NCBI RefSeq assembly: GCF_030758415.1
Contig: NZ_CP132334.1
Span: forward strand, 3,050,001 to 3,114,000
Origin: Parvularcula sp. IMCC14364
GTDB lineage: Bacteria; Pseudomonadota; Alphaproteobacteria; Caulobacterales; Parvularculaceae
DNA: 64,000 nucleotides
Direction of reading: 5' to 3'
Positions 34,301 through 42,992 of the stretch are shown here, one piece after another. The position numbers and the translations under genes were made by a program. The notes beneath the pieces were generated by a model. That model worked only from the letters and a program-made list of their open reading frames with translations. It was not told the origin of the DNA and ran no database searches. The stretch's first letter is position 1. Every line of letters begins with the position of its first letter.

Positions 34301-34417
34301 CTTTCTGATGCTCTGGTCCAGCTCTTCGCTGAACTGGTTACGCTCAAGCAGATCTTCCACGACCCGGGTTTCATCAGGCGCATAGTCGGCGCAAAAAGGT
34401 GGATGCATCTCAGCCAT
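31304..34417 (-). CDS. putA: Bifunctional proline dehydrogenase / glutamate-semialdehyde dehydrogenase
   Basis: PutA converts proline to glutamate in two steps, passing electrons to the quinone pool and NAD. At 1037 residues it is the short form, without the N-terminal ribbon-helix-helix of E. coli PutA, so it should not repress its own gene. The FAD-linked proline dehydrogenase barrel lies at about 150-480 (RLVKGAYWDTEIKRAQ, THNAHTLASI). The aldehyde dehydrogenase part (about 560-1010) has VFTGSTQTARNINR and the catalytic Cys in GQRCSALR near residue 827. The gene is divergent from an amino acid:cation symporter gene, a sensible partner for amino acid use. Confidence 0.96.
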   Translation of the reverse strand: MAEMHPPFCADYAPDETRVVEDLLERNQFSEELDQSIRKRAERFVAGIRDKSIAGGGAGLEEFMQEYSLSTREGLALMVLAEALLRVPDAVTQNRLIEEKLSDGDWDDLDGDESWLIQAASWGIGMSSWVMQPGQTPAAILKKMTKRLGMPVIRTGTRQAMQFLGHHFVLGQTIGEGLRRAQKERAKGFRFSFDMLGEGARTSADAEKYYQAYEEALSAIGEDARTRDTALPDRPGLSVKLSAIHPRYELRQQKRVMAELVPKLLKLAQQAKTHDLNFTVDAEEADRLELSLMVFEAVASDTSLAGWDGFGLAIQAYQKRAPEVIEWVDKLSQKLRRRFMVRLVKGAYWDTEIKRAQERGLEGFPVFTKKAATDLCYLDCACKLLAARPRLFPQFATHNAHTLASILEMAGDTQGYEFQRLHGMGEALYNLEMTIEGVPARIYAPVGGYKDLLAYLVRRLLENSANSSFVAQVADDKVSMDELLRSPQDELSELIYREGSARQKLIRLPAQMFEDRPNSKGAELGYAPHLQALSAAVSQSVSDLSVSSVVNGGPLFSADTRQDEIINPATGVSLGSAASLGQMQTDKVFAAAKAALVSWSATPVKDRAGILRRFAHLLEANRDRLMSLLTAEAGKTMDDALAEIREAVDFCHYYAVEAEQLFGAHAGLPGPVGEANTRHVVPRGVFVCISPWNFPLAIFLGQITAALACGNTVVAKPAEQTPLIAHAAMTLLKEAGLPDGVCNLAIGDGEIGRKLVEHPAVSGVVFTGSTQTARNINRTLAAKEGPIVPLIAETGGINAMIVDSTALPEQVADDVAMSAFRSAGQRCSALRLLFLQEDVADRMLEMIIGAAEELRLGDPGVQATDVGPVIDQEAQANLNAHIASMKEKARLVWAGDLPTEPNGYFVPPHIFELSSFDDLQSEAFGPILHVCRWRASELDNVIKAINNTGYGLTFGLHSRLETLADYVVPRIHAGNIYINRNTIGAIVGVQPFGGMGLSGTGPKAGGPLYLTRFVEEKTVSNNTTAAGGNASLIAMSD

Positions 34418-34644
34418 TTATGTTTCCCTGATCATTTTGCTGCAGCTTATAGAACAATGACATTATTTCCTCATCCGTTTAGTTGAAGAGCCAGCACACG
34501 TCATGTTTTGTGTGAAAACTGGATCCTCCGATCACGCTGTTCTCGTCCTGCTTGCCGCCTTTCGCTTCACAGCGATCTACGCAACATAGTAGGTCAACCG
34601 ACAGGCAGGCCCATAGATTATGTGATTTTCCCGCAAAAACAGCA

Positions 34645-34680
34645 CCTTATGCCCGCCAGACCAGGCCCATAAGTTTTTTC
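34645..34680 (+). repeat. Imperfect inverted repeat followed by T-tract
   Basis: CTTATG (34646-34651) and CATAAG (34668-34673) flank a 16-base spacer, and TTTTTT follows directly. The stem is only six base pairs, so terminator function is weak. The arms match those of the perfect repeat at 34752, which suggests a shared binding site instead. Confidence 0.3.
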
Positions 34681-34751
34681 ACCGCCTTCCTCATGCAGGC
34701 ACCCGCACTGACCCACGCAGTTGTGGCGAGCAAGGTTCAAACTGGACACAT

Positions 34752-34770
34752 CCTTATGGCCCGCATAAGG
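34752..34770. promoter_or_regulatory. Inverted repeat, operator candidate upstream of symporter gene
   Basis: CCTTATG-GCCCG-CATAAGG is a perfect 7-bp inverted repeat with a five-base spacer, 36 bases before the symporter start and in the region shared with putA. The position fits a regulator acting on one or both genes. No adjacent regulator gene is present. Confidence 0.4.
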
Positions 34771-34805
34771 TCGTCCATTGGTTTTCCATTTAAGAGGGCG
34801 ATGAC

Positions 34806-36230
34806 ATGGATATTGAAGGTCTTATTGGCTGGGTGAATGCGCAGGTCTGGGGCATCCCGATGCTCAGCTTGCTGTTGCTGACCGGGCTCTATCTCACCAT
34901 TGGCCTGCGCTTCATGTCCATCATTCGTATTCCCTACGCATTCGGGCAACTGTTCCGCAAACGCTCCGGGCAGGCAGAGGGTGATGTATCCCCTTTTGGG
35001 GCCCTGATGACGGCTCTTTCTTCAACCATCGGCACGGGCAACATCGGCGGCGTTGCCGCAGCCATTGCCATTGGCGGCCCTGGCGCGGTTTTCTGGATGT
35101 GGATGACGGCGGTTCTCGGGACAGCGACCAAATATTCCGAAGGTGTGCTGGCGGTGAAGTTCCGCGAGACCGACGCAAACGGCAACCATGTGGGCGGGCC
35201 GATGTATTACATCAAGAACGGCCTTGGCTCGAAATGGGTCTGGCTGGGCGGCGTTTTCGCGACATTTGGGGTGCTGGCCTCGTGGGGAACCGGCGCTTAT
35301 ATTCAATCCAATGCTGTCGCCGATACACTGAACAGCACCTATAAAATTCCTCATCTCCTCACTGGCGTTGTGCTGGCGGCAGGGGCCGCGGCGGTAATCC
35401 TTGGCGGGATCAAACGGATTGCCAGCGTTGCTTCCAAGCTGGTGCCATTTATGGCCCTTGCATATATTTCTGCCGGCCTGATCGTGCTCGTGATCAAGAT
35501 TGATGCCATACCGGCAGCGTTCGGCATGATCTTCGCCGGTGCCTTCGGCATGACCGAAGCAACAACGGGTATCTCTATCGGCCTGTTGATGCTAGCGATG
35601 CAAAAGGGTGTGGCCCGCGGCATTTTCTCAAATGAGGCCGGACAGGGCTCTGCCCCGATTGCCCATGCGGCAGCCAAGAACAAAGACCCTGTAAACCAGG
35701 GCATCGTCGCCATGCTCGGCACGGTGATTGATACGCTGATCGTTTGCACAATTACTGCGCTTGTCATTCTGACATCTGGTGCCGTTGCACCCCAATGCCT
35801 GCCGACACCAGAAAGTGTCGAGCAATTACTGGCCGGGGTTCAGGCTGCTGGTTGCGATACCAGCGCGCCCCTGACGGCGGCAGCCTTTGAGGCGGTGCTG
35901 ACCGGCATTGGTGCGCATATCGTCTCGATCGGTCTTGTCTTTTTCGCGTTCACGACCATTCTCGGCTGGAGCTATTATGGCGAGCGATGTGCTGCGTATC
36001 TGTTCGGAGAGAAAATTATCCTGCCGTTCAAGCTGAGCTGGGTCGTGATGGTCCTGCTGGGGTCAGCCGTGCTGATGCTGGAAGGTGAAGTGACAAATAT
36101 CGTGAACCTTGCCTGGCTTGCTGCAGACACCCTGACCGGCCTGATGGCAACACCAAACCTGATCGCATTGCTCCTGCTGTCGCCGTTGGTGTTCAAGCTG
36201 ACGAAGGAATATTTCGCGAAAATGAAATAG
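34806..36230 (+). CDS. Alanine/glycine:cation symporter family protein (AGCS)
   Basis: The 474-residue inner membrane protein has about ten hydrophobic helices. The AGCS/AlsT signature appears in ALMTALSSTIGTGNIGGVA and in GPGAVFWMWMTA, and the C-terminal part includes FSNEAGQGSAPIAHAAA. Family members take up alanine or glycine with sodium or protons. The neighbouring divergent putA suggests a role in amino acid uptake for catabolism. A strong hairpin terminator follows the gene. Confidence 0.9.
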   Translation: MDIEGLIGWVNAQVWGIPMLSLLLLTGLYLTIGLRFMSIIRIPYAFGQLFRKRSGQAEGDVSPFGALMTALSSTIGTGNIGGVAAAIAIGGPGAVFWMWMTAVLGTATKYSEGVLAVKFRETDANGNHVGGPMYYIKNGLGSKWVWLGGVFATFGVLASWGTGAYIQSNAVADTLNSTYKIPHLLTGVVLAAGAAAVILGGIKRIASVASKLVPFMALAYISAGLIVLVIKIDAIPAAFGMIFAGAFGMTEATTGISIGLLMLAMQKGVARGIFSNEAGQGSAPIAHAAAKNKDPVNQGIVAMLGTVIDTLIVCTITALVILTSGAVAPQCLPTPESVEQLLAGVQAAGCDTSAPLTAAAFEAVLTGIGAHIVSIGLVFFAFTTILGWSYYGERCAAYLFGEKIILPFKLSWVVMVLLGSAVLMLEGEVTNIVNLAWLAADTLTGLMATPNLIALLLLSPLVFKLTKEYFAKMK

Positions 36231-36255
36231 GACCAATGTCAGAAACATTGCCTCG

Positions 36256-36283
36256 AAACAGCCCTATTTTAGGGCTGTTTTCA
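36256..36283 (+). terminator. Intrinsic terminator after symporter gene
   Basis: AAACAGCCCT pairs perfectly with AGGGCTGTTT around a five-base ATTTT loop, with the T run at the end of the stem. It lies 26 bases after the stop codon. Confidence 0.75.
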
Positions 36284-36356
36284 GCCTGACTTCGCTGGTA
36301 GATTTCTTTTTACAATTAGTCATGCAACCGGTCTCGATGTGCCGGGTTAGGCTGTT

Positions 36357-36947
36357 ATGAAACTGCGGTCTTTGTTCCTGGGGGGGATCGGGCTGGTCTT
36401 GCTGACCTGCACAGGGTGCAGTTCCATGCCAGGCTCAATGGAGAAGAGCCGAGACCGGGTGAAAGAACTGACGCCGGATCGGGTCGAAGTTGCCGTTGAT
36501 CGCCGTGACATGCGCCGCGCCGCAGAGTCCCCGCTCTACGACTTCAACATCAAGCGTGACGAAATACCCAAACCGCTTGCCAGTATTGAAAACGTCTATG
36601 CACCACCAGAAGAGCCTTCCTGCCTGAACATGAAGGCAGAGGTCGCGCTGCTCTCCGCCGTGCTTGGCCCTGACACGGTCATCAATGCTGATGGCGAAGA
36701 GGAAAATGTCCTGACACTAGATCCAAGTGGCGCAATCGAATCTGCGGTGACATCCCTGATTCCATTCAATGACATCATCAGGCATCTTTCAGGTGCCAAT
36801 GGTCACAAAAAGAAAATTGCCCAGGCCTATTTCAAAGGCCAGATGCGGCGCGCCTATCTGAAAGGCTGGGCGGCCGAACATGGCTGTGCCATACCCAAGC
36901 CCACGATCAAGCCGCCAAGAACCGGCGAAACCGGGCCAAAATCCTGA
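36357..36947 (+). CDS. Hypothetical lipoprotein
   Basis: The 196-residue product has a lipoprotein signal with lipobox LTCTGC (lipidation near residue 21). The mature part is charged, with MEKSRDRVKELTPDRVEVAVDRRDMRRAAESPLYDFN, a central AEVALLSAVLGPD segment and a basic C-terminal region (HKKKIAQAYFKGQMRRAYLKGW). Two cysteines (SCLN and HGCAIP) may form a disulfide. I do not recognise a named domain. It lies 11 bases upstream of the asparaginase gene and is probably co-transcribed with it. Confidence 0.75.
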   Translation: MKLRSLFLGGIGLVLLTCTGCSSMPGSMEKSRDRVKELTPDRVEVAVDRRDMRRAAESPLYDFNIKRDEIPKPLASIENVYAPPEEPSCLNMKAEVALLSAVLGPDTVINADGEEENVLTLDPSGAIESAVTSLIPFNDIIRHLSGANGHKKKIAQAYFKGQMRRAYLKGWAAEHGCAIPKPTIKPPRTGETGPKS

Positions 36948-36958
36948 GGGGACACCAG

Positions 36959-37936
36959 ATGAAAAAAATAAATGCTGTTACAGTCGCGTCGACACTGGCC
37001 ATGGCCTTTTCCACGACTCTTGCGGCGGTATCGCCTGCCACTGCCGAAACCTGTGACGCGCAAGAGACCTTTGGCGTGATCATTCATGGCGGCACGGCCA
37101 AGGCAGGAAATGTACCCGAAGCACGCCTCAGCTTTATGCGCGAAATTCTGACCGATGCCAGAGCCGATCTCAAGCGCGGCGCAGAGGCGCTGGACGTGGT
37201 TGAAGCACTGGTTGCAACCATGGAAGATTCCGGTCTGTTCAACGCTGGCAAGGCCGCAATCAACAATGCGGGTGGCTTTGTGGAAACAGACGCTTCCATC
37301 ATGGACGGGAAAACAATGAAGGCCGGGTCTGTCGCCTCACTTAAACTGGTCCGCAATCCGATCCGGGCAGCCCGGCTTGTCATGGATGAAACACGTCACG
37401 TCATGATGGTGGGAGATCGCGGTGAAGCGGCAGTTAATGACCTTGGGGCAGAAAAGGTGACGGCGGATTATTTCGTTAATAATGCGCATCATGATGAACC
37501 GGAAAAACACGGCACCGTTGGCGCGGCAGTCCTCGACCGATGCGGCAATCTCGCGGCTGGCACATCGACCGGCGGGTATGACGCAAAAATTCCGGGCCGC
37601 GTTGGTGACAGCCCGGTCATTGGTGCAGGCACTTATGCCAAGAACGGTATCATGGCGGCGTCAGCTACAGGACATGGCGAATTCTTCATCCGCTTTACAG
37701 CAACACGCGCCATCGCGGCACGGATGGAATATGGCAACGCATCCGTGACGGATGCAGCACAGGCGACTATCGATGAAATGGCGGCAGCTGGTGAAGATGG
37801 TGCCGGCCGTGGTGGCCTTATTGCTATCGACACCGAAGGTAATTTTGCGATGCCATTTTCCTCTGACGGCATGGTCCGCGGTATCGCCAGTAACACGCAG
37901 GCGCCGGTGGCAGGCGCCTTCGATGAAATGGAATAG
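36959..37936 (+). CDS. Exported isoaspartyl peptidase / plant-type L-asparaginase
   Basis: The 325-residue protein has a signal peptide ending near ATAET. It is an N-terminal-nucleophile hydrolase of the asparaginase 2 family (PF01112). The precursor cleaves itself before the threonine in KHGTVGAAVLDRCGN, and the glycine-rich ASTGG-type loop is present as GTSTGGYDAKIPGRVGDSPVIGAG. It hydrolyses beta-aspartyl peptides and asparagine. Export would place the activity in the periplasm, consistent with use of peptide nitrogen. It is convergent with the DUF3291 gene, seven bases apart. Confidence 0.9.
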   Translation: MKKINAVTVASTLAMAFSTTLAAVSPATAETCDAQETFGVIIHGGTAKAGNVPEARLSFMREILTDARADLKRGAEALDVVEALVATMEDSGLFNAGKAAINNAGGFVETDASIMDGKTMKAGSVASLKLVRNPIRAARLVMDETRHVMMVGDRGEAAVNDLGAEKVTADYFVNNAHHDEPEKHGTVGAAVLDRCGNLAAGTSTGGYDAKIPGRVGDSPVIGAGTYAKNGIMAASATGHGEFFIRFTATRAIAARMEYGNASVTDAAQATIDEMAAAGEDGAGRGGLIAIDTEGNFAMPFSSDGMVRGIASNTQAPVAGAFDEME

Positions 37937-37943
37937 ACACGCG

Positions 37944-38396
37944 CTAGGTTGATGCTGGCGGAAAACTATTCGCAAAGGTAAAGGCAGCAGGGCCTGGTCC
38001 TTGCCGGTCTATCATATCGAGCTTTCCTGTACTTTCTTCAAGCGAAGGTATATGCCCCCGTGGCACCCACCATAATGCCATATGCGCCCTGGCAGGCTTT
38101 GGAAACCACTCGCTTTTTCGCCGCACAAAGACAGCGTGCCCGGTGCGATAGACAAATGCTCTGAGGCTTTCCATATCCTCCCAAACGCTCAGGTTTATCA
38201 GCGTACCGTCACCATAAGGATCAAAGCTCTGCGTACCCGGCCCATCATCATCCTTCAAACGCCAGACAAAACCGGGACTTGCTTCGGCAAAAGCGTTCAC
38301 AGCTTCAATGGCATTGGCAAAGCCTGCCATACGGTCATCATCCATCTCAAATAAGGGCGCGGCGATATTGATCTGTGCAAGATGGAAAGCGCTCAT
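37944..38396 (-). CDS. DUF3291 domain protein
   Basis: The 150-residue protein fits DUF3291, an antibiotic-biosynthesis-monooxygenase-like (ABM) fold. Typical segments are HLAQINIAAPLFEMDDDRMAGF, INLSVWEDMESLRAFVYRTGH and the C-terminal ALWWVPRGHIPSLEE. No biochemical role is established for the family. Its ATG overlaps the stop codon of the upstream DUF3667 gene by four bases (ATGA), so the two are translationally coupled. Confidence 0.85.
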   Translation of the reverse strand: MSAFHLAQINIAAPLFEMDDDRMAGFANAIEAVNAFAEASPGFVWRLKDDDGPGTQSFDPYGDGTLINLSVWEDMESLRAFVYRTGHAVFVRRKSEWFPKPARAHMALWWVPRGHIPSLEESTGKLDMIDRQGPGPAAFTFANSFPPAST

Positions 38397-39439
38397 GTGG
38401 TATCCCTGATCGCGATGATGGAGACGGTCATCAGGGACGCAAACATGACGATGGCATAAACAAGGAAAACAAATATGGAGGCTGAAAAGGTTTTCACCCA
38501 GCCACGTTTGAAGGCACCCTTCAACGTCAGAAGATAATAGACGAACAGAACCATCACAAAGACCAGTGACACGATGCTGCCAGGCAGCAGTGAGGCGGCA
38601 AATACAGCCACGATCAGGGCCAGAAACATGACGGCATGAACATTCAGTGACAGGATGAGGTGATCGTAAACCAGTGCATCCTTGCCACGCACAAAGACCA
38701 GACCCAGCACCGCCATCAATGGCGCCATTACAAACATCAGCCTTGGCAGCCAGCTGTTGAGCGCAATATTGAAGGGCTTGGGATTCAGGGCAACCTCATT
38801 GATCCTGTCCGCTATGGACGAGACTTGCTGAGCGACGGCAACGTCCTCTTCATCTGTCTCGTCTGCATCTGACAGAACACGCTCATTGATGAAGTTGACA
38901 AAAATTTCGGCTTCTTTTGCAGTGTACTCAGCTTCTGACGCCCTGGTCAGGAACAGGAAGTCAAAGTTGACCGTCTGTATTTCCCCGGATTCTGTCTCGA
39001 ACATGGCAGCTATCTGCCCGGCATCTTCGGTGGGGTCGGCAAGGCGCGGTTTCAATGTCAAAAAGTACGTATCGGTCAGGGCCATGATTGTGAAAAACAC
39101 AAAACTGATGACCAGAAAAAAGCGGATCGGCGGCGTGAATACGGAGCGTCTGCCGTCTCCATATTCACGCACATAATGCCCCGGCCTTGCAATCATCGCC
39201 CCGAGTGTTCGGAAGAATTTTGAATCGATCGAAAATACGCCAGTCAGCGTCTCACCTCCAAGCGACAGGATGCTGCGTCGGCAGTCATCATTTTTCTGGC
39301 CGCAATTATAGCAGAATGTGCCGACGACATCTGCCCCGCAGGCAAAACAATCCGACGGCAGGTCGGCTTTGCCTGCCTTGTTACGGTCAAGCGCCGTCTC
39401 GGTGACGGCCCCGTCTTCCAGGACATCAGTTTCTGACAT
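38393..39439 (-). CDS. DUF3667 membrane protein with N-terminal zinc ribbon
   Basis: The 348-residue product starts with a soluble segment holding a four-cysteine ribbon (CFACGADVVGTFCYNCGQK). This leads into FRTLGAMIARPGHYVREYGDGRRSVFTPPIRFFLVISFVFF, the DUF3667 core. Five or so transmembrane segments follow, with a charged periplasmic or cytoplasmic loop (DADETDEEDVAV) between the first and second. The function is unknown. It is translationally coupled to the DUF3291 gene. Confidence 0.82.
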   Translation of the reverse strand: MSETDVLEDGAVTETALDRNKAGKADLPSDCFACGADVVGTFCYNCGQKNDDCRRSILSLGGETLTGVFSIDSKFFRTLGAMIARPGHYVREYGDGRRSVFTPPIRFFLVISFVFFTIMALTDTYFLTLKPRLADPTEDAGQIAAMFETESGEIQTVNFDFLFLTRASEAEYTAKEAEIFVNFINERVLSDADETDEEDVAVAQQVSSIADRINEVALNPKPFNIALNSWLPRLMFVMAPLMAVLGLVFVRGKDALVYDHLILSLNVHAVMFLALIVAVFAASLLPGSIVSLVFVMVLFVYYLLTLKGAFKRGWVKTFSASIFVFLVYAIVMFASLMTVSIIAIRDTT

Positions 39440-39513
39440 CGTTACCCCTCATCAGAACATAGCCCCATAATCGCACATCCGGGCCTGCGCTGAAAGACGC
39501 ATTGCCCCAATAG

Positions 39514-40566
<1,053 letters not shown>

Positions 40567-40591
40567 TATCAGGTAATCGCATGGAATGCAG

Positions 40592-40620
40592 AAGGCCGGT
40601 CGGTGACCGGCCTTTTTTTG
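40592..40620 (+). terminator. Intrinsic terminator of mdh
   Basis: AAGGCCGGTC pairs perfectly with GACCGGCCTT around a three-base loop, followed by a run of T. It begins 26 bases after the mdh stop codon. Confidence 0.85.
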
Positions 40621-40712
40621 TGCTCATCCATTTGTGATGACCGGTGTGGGGATGTGAGTATGCAACTCACCTCTGCTCGCATAGTACATGCACAAATTTG
40701 TGGAGTTGACCT

Positions 40713-41303
40713 ATGCGCCTAAAATTCATGCTTTCTCTTATCGCAGGCTTTATCCTGATTTTTTCAGGTACTGCTGCCTTGTCCGGCGAAATGGATAAAC
40801 TTGGCCCGGCTGTCGGTGATGCCCTGCCACATGATCTCAGCGTAAACAGTCAACCAGCCTACAGTGAGCTGACAGGAGAAAAAGGTGCGGTAATCTTCTT
40901 TGTACGCTCTATCAGTTGGTGCCCATATTGTAAAAATCAGGTCATCAATATTTCTTCCAACGCGGCAGAATTTGAGGCGCGGGGCCGCTCTCTCATCTAT
41001 ATCAGTTACGATGCGGCGGCAGATCAGGCACAGTTCAGGACCAGCAAGAACCTGAACGGCACATTTGTGTCTGACACCAATTCAGAAATCATTGATGCCT
41101 TCGGTTTGCGCAACACTGATTACGACGAAGAACACTTTGCCCATGGCGCACCGCATCCGGCAATTTTCTTTGTCAGCCCTGACGGCGTCATCCAGGCAAA
41201 ACTCTACGAGGAAGACTATCTTGAGAATCGTCGTTCTTATCAGAACAGGCCCGCTCTCGACATAATTCTGGAAACGGCTGATGATATTGGCGCTGCCGGG
41301 TAG
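40713..41303 (+). CDS. Exported peroxiredoxin-like (AhpC/TSA) thioredoxin-fold protein
   Basis: The 196-residue protein begins with a signal peptide (LMLSLIAGFILIFSGTAALSG-like hydrophobic core). A thioredoxin fold of the AhpC/TSA or redoxin type follows. The active segment is FFVRSISWCPYCKNQ, giving a CxxC pair (WCPYC), more like a thiol-disulfide oxidoreductase than a one-cysteine peroxiredoxin. The later segments FVSDTNSEIIDAFGLRN and PAIFFVSPDGVIQ fit the fold. It is probably periplasmic, reducing disulfides or peroxides. A terminator lies after it, so it is monocistronic. Confidence 0.83.
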   Translation: MRLKFMLSLIAGFILIFSGTAALSGEMDKLGPAVGDALPHDLSVNSQPAYSELTGEKGAVIFFVRSISWCPYCKNQVINISSNAAEFEARGRSLIYISYDAAADQAQFRTSKNLNGTFVSDTNSEIIDAFGLRNTDYDEEHFAHGAPHPAIFFVSPDGVIQAKLYEEDYLENRRSYQNRPALDIILETADDIGAAG

Positions 41304-41332
41304 GCAAAACCCCGGAACGAGCGAAAAATAAT

Positions 41333-41373
41333 AAACCCGCGAAATCCGGTGGATCCGACTTCGCGGGTTTTTA
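41333..41373 (+). terminator. Intrinsic terminator after the peroxiredoxin-like gene
   Basis: AAACCCGCGAA pairs with TTCGCGGGTTT (41360-41370), with a 16-base loop that itself contains a small repeat, and a T-rich end. Confidence 0.75.
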
Positions 41374-41466
41374 CTATGCCGACCATCCGTGGGGTGGGGG
41401 GAAGGGGTCAGGATGGTGGCTATACTGACGCAACCATATCCCGATAAATTGATTTTAGTCGCACAT

Positions 41467-41481
41467 GCAACTCATAGTTGC
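41467..41481. promoter_or_regulatory. Inverted repeat upstream of phaZ
   Basis: GCAACT-CAT-AGTTGC is a perfect six-base inverted repeat with a three-base spacer, about 135 bases before the phaZ start. It has the form of a dimeric regulator site. Confidence 0.35.
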
Positions 41482-41521
41482 TTCTGCTATCTACCAGAGG
41501 CCTCAACAGCCCTAACTTTTT

Positions 41522-41530
41522 TGCACTGCA
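41522..41530. promoter_or_regulatory. TGC-N3-GCA element, possible PhaR-type site
   Basis: TGCACTGCA lies 86 bases before phaZ. TGC-N3-GCA cores have been described for the PHB regulator PhaR in Rhodobacter and Paracoccus. The match is short, and no phaR gene is in the window, so this is a suggestion only. Confidence 0.3.
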
Positions 41531-41615
41531 CACTAGGTATTTTTAAGAAAGTTACATATATTATGCAACTCGAAGTAGTGTAATCAGGCAGGCTGACCTG
41601 CCGCAGCGGGGCTCC

Positions 41616-42932
41616 ATGTTATATACAGCGTATGAAATGAGCCGGAATGCAATGCGCCCCTGGCGGGCAGCTGCGCAGGCCGGAGCTGACTTTTGGCAAT
41701 CTCCCTATAATCTTGCCAAAGACAGCTGGCTAGGGCGCAATGCGTCAGCCTCGCTTGCAGTATTTGACAGCATAACACGTCATTACGCCAAGCCTGAATG
41801 GCGACTGGATTTTACAGAAATCAAGGGCCACAGCGTGCCCGTCACAGTAGAGACTGAGCTGACCAAAGATTTCGGCTCGCTGCTGCACTTTCGCCGAGAC
41901 CCCGAGGCCCTGAAGAAGGCAAAAGGCGCAAAGGCAGCGCCTGACCCACGCGTATTGATTGTTGCACCCATGTCCGGTCATTTTGCAACTTTGTTGCGCG
42001 GCACCGTGGAAGCGATGCTGCCCGAGCATGAAGTTTATATCACTGACTGGTCAGATGCGCGCAATGTGCCCATCACGTCCGGTAATTTCGATCTTAACCA
42101 CTATATCGACTACCTGATGGAATTCATCAGCACCATTGGTCCTGGCGCGCACACCATGGCCGTGTGCCAGCCAGGCCCGGCATTGCTCGCTGCGATCGCC
42201 GTCATGAGTGAGCAGGATCATCCTGATCTGCCGGCCACAATGACCTTTATGGGCAGCCCAATTGATGCGCGCAAATCCCCTACCGTGACCAACCAGCTCG
42301 CGGAGCAGCGGTCTTTCGAATGGTTCGAAAGCAACATGATCCAGACCGTCCCGGCACCCTATGCCGGTATTTTCCGCCGGGTTTATCCTGGCTTCCTGCA
42401 ATTATTCAGTTTCATGTCGATGAATTCTGAACGCCACATGCAAGCGCATCATGATTATTTCAATCATCTGGTTCAGGGAGACGGGGATAACGCCGAGAAG
42501 CACCGCACATTCTATGACGAATACCTCTCTGTATGTGACATGACATCGGAATTCTATCTGCAAACAATCCGCGAAGTCTTTCAGGAATACACCCTGGCGC
42601 AAGGCGCGTTTCGCCATCACGGTAATCTGGTTGATCCCAGCAAAGTCACGCGTGTGGGCCTCATGACTGTTGAGGGTGAACTGGATGATATTTCCGGTAT
42701 TGGCCAGACGCAGGCAGCGCATACGATCTGCACAGGTATTCCTGACGACATGAAGCAGGACTACGTTCAGCCGGGCGTTGGCCATTACGGCGTTTTCAAC
42801 GGATCGCGATGGCGCACGGAAATTCAGCCACGTCTGCGCGATTTCATTTTGAAAAACCATGATGCAGCACTTGAAAAGAAAGTGCAGGCAGGCCGCACTG
42901 CAAATCATCTGAAACTCGTTAAGAGCGACTGA
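41616..42932 (+). CDS. phaZ: Intracellular polyhydroxyalkanoate depolymerase
   Basis: The 438-residue cytoplasmic enzyme breaks down native PHB granules. It matches the PhaZ1-type intracellular depolymerases from the opening MLYTAYEMSRNAMRPWRAAA onward. The nucleophile is Cys184 in MAVCQPGPALLAA, the position taken by Cys183 in the Ralstonia enzyme. The acid lies in VEGELDDISGIGQT and His in PGVGHYGVFNGSRW. The start ATG 41616 has only a modest ribosome site. With bdhA at 14039 the cell can convert stored polymer to acetoacetate. The gene is followed after 60 bases by polA, with a GC hairpin between them. Confidence 0.94.
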   Translation: MLYTAYEMSRNAMRPWRAAAQAGADFWQSPYNLAKDSWLGRNASASLAVFDSITRHYAKPEWRLDFTEIKGHSVPVTVETELTKDFGSLLHFRRDPEALKKAKGAKAAPDPRVLIVAPMSGHFATLLRGTVEAMLPEHEVYITDWSDARNVPITSGNFDLNHYIDYLMEFISTIGPGAHTMAVCQPGPALLAAIAVMSEQDHPDLPATMTFMGSPIDARKSPTVTNQLAEQRSFEWFESNMIQTVPAPYAGIFRRVYPGFLQLFSFMSMNSERHMQAHHDYFNHLVQGDGDNAEKHRTFYDEYLSVCDMTSEFYLQTIREVFQEYTLAQGAFRHHGNLVDPSKVTRVGLMTVEGELDDISGIGQTQAAHTICTGIPDDMKQDYVQPGVGHYGVFNGSRWRTEIQPRLRDFILKNHDAALEKKVQAGRTANHLKLVKSD

Positions 42933-42939
42933 TTGCCCC

Positions 42940-42955
42940 GGCCCACGGCTGGGCC
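42940..42955 (+). other. GC-rich hairpin between phaZ and polA
   Basis: GGCCCA pairs with TGGGCC around a four-base loop directly after the phaZ stop. No T run follows, so it is not a standard terminator. It may protect the phaZ mRNA end or act as a weak pause. Confidence 0.3.
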
Positions 42956-42992
42956 TAGGGTACGGTAAAACACTACCGGTCCGGGGTTCTGC

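Larger units (their letters stand above)
34418..34805. other. Intergenic control region between putA and symporter gene
   Basis: This 388-base gap has no convincing gene; a 94-codon frame in it lacks a ribosome site and overlaps the symporter start. It contains two related inverted repeats built on CCTTATG/CATAAG at 34645-34673 and 34752-34770. I saw no glycine riboswitch core. Confidence 0.4.
41304..41615. other. Intergenic region before phaZ
   Basis: This 312-base gap has no gene. It holds the terminator of the preceding gene (41333-41373) and, upstream of phaZ, two small symmetric elements listed separately (41467-41481 and 41522-41530). It also contains two copies of ATGCAACTC (41465 and 41563). 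Confidence 0.4.

Noticed and set aside
34418-34805. Glycine riboswitch before the AGCS symporter
   Set aside because: No tandem glycine aptamer core was seen.
34552-34836. 94-codon frame upstream of the symporter
   Set aside because: It overlaps the symporter start, has no ribosome site and no protein-like pattern.
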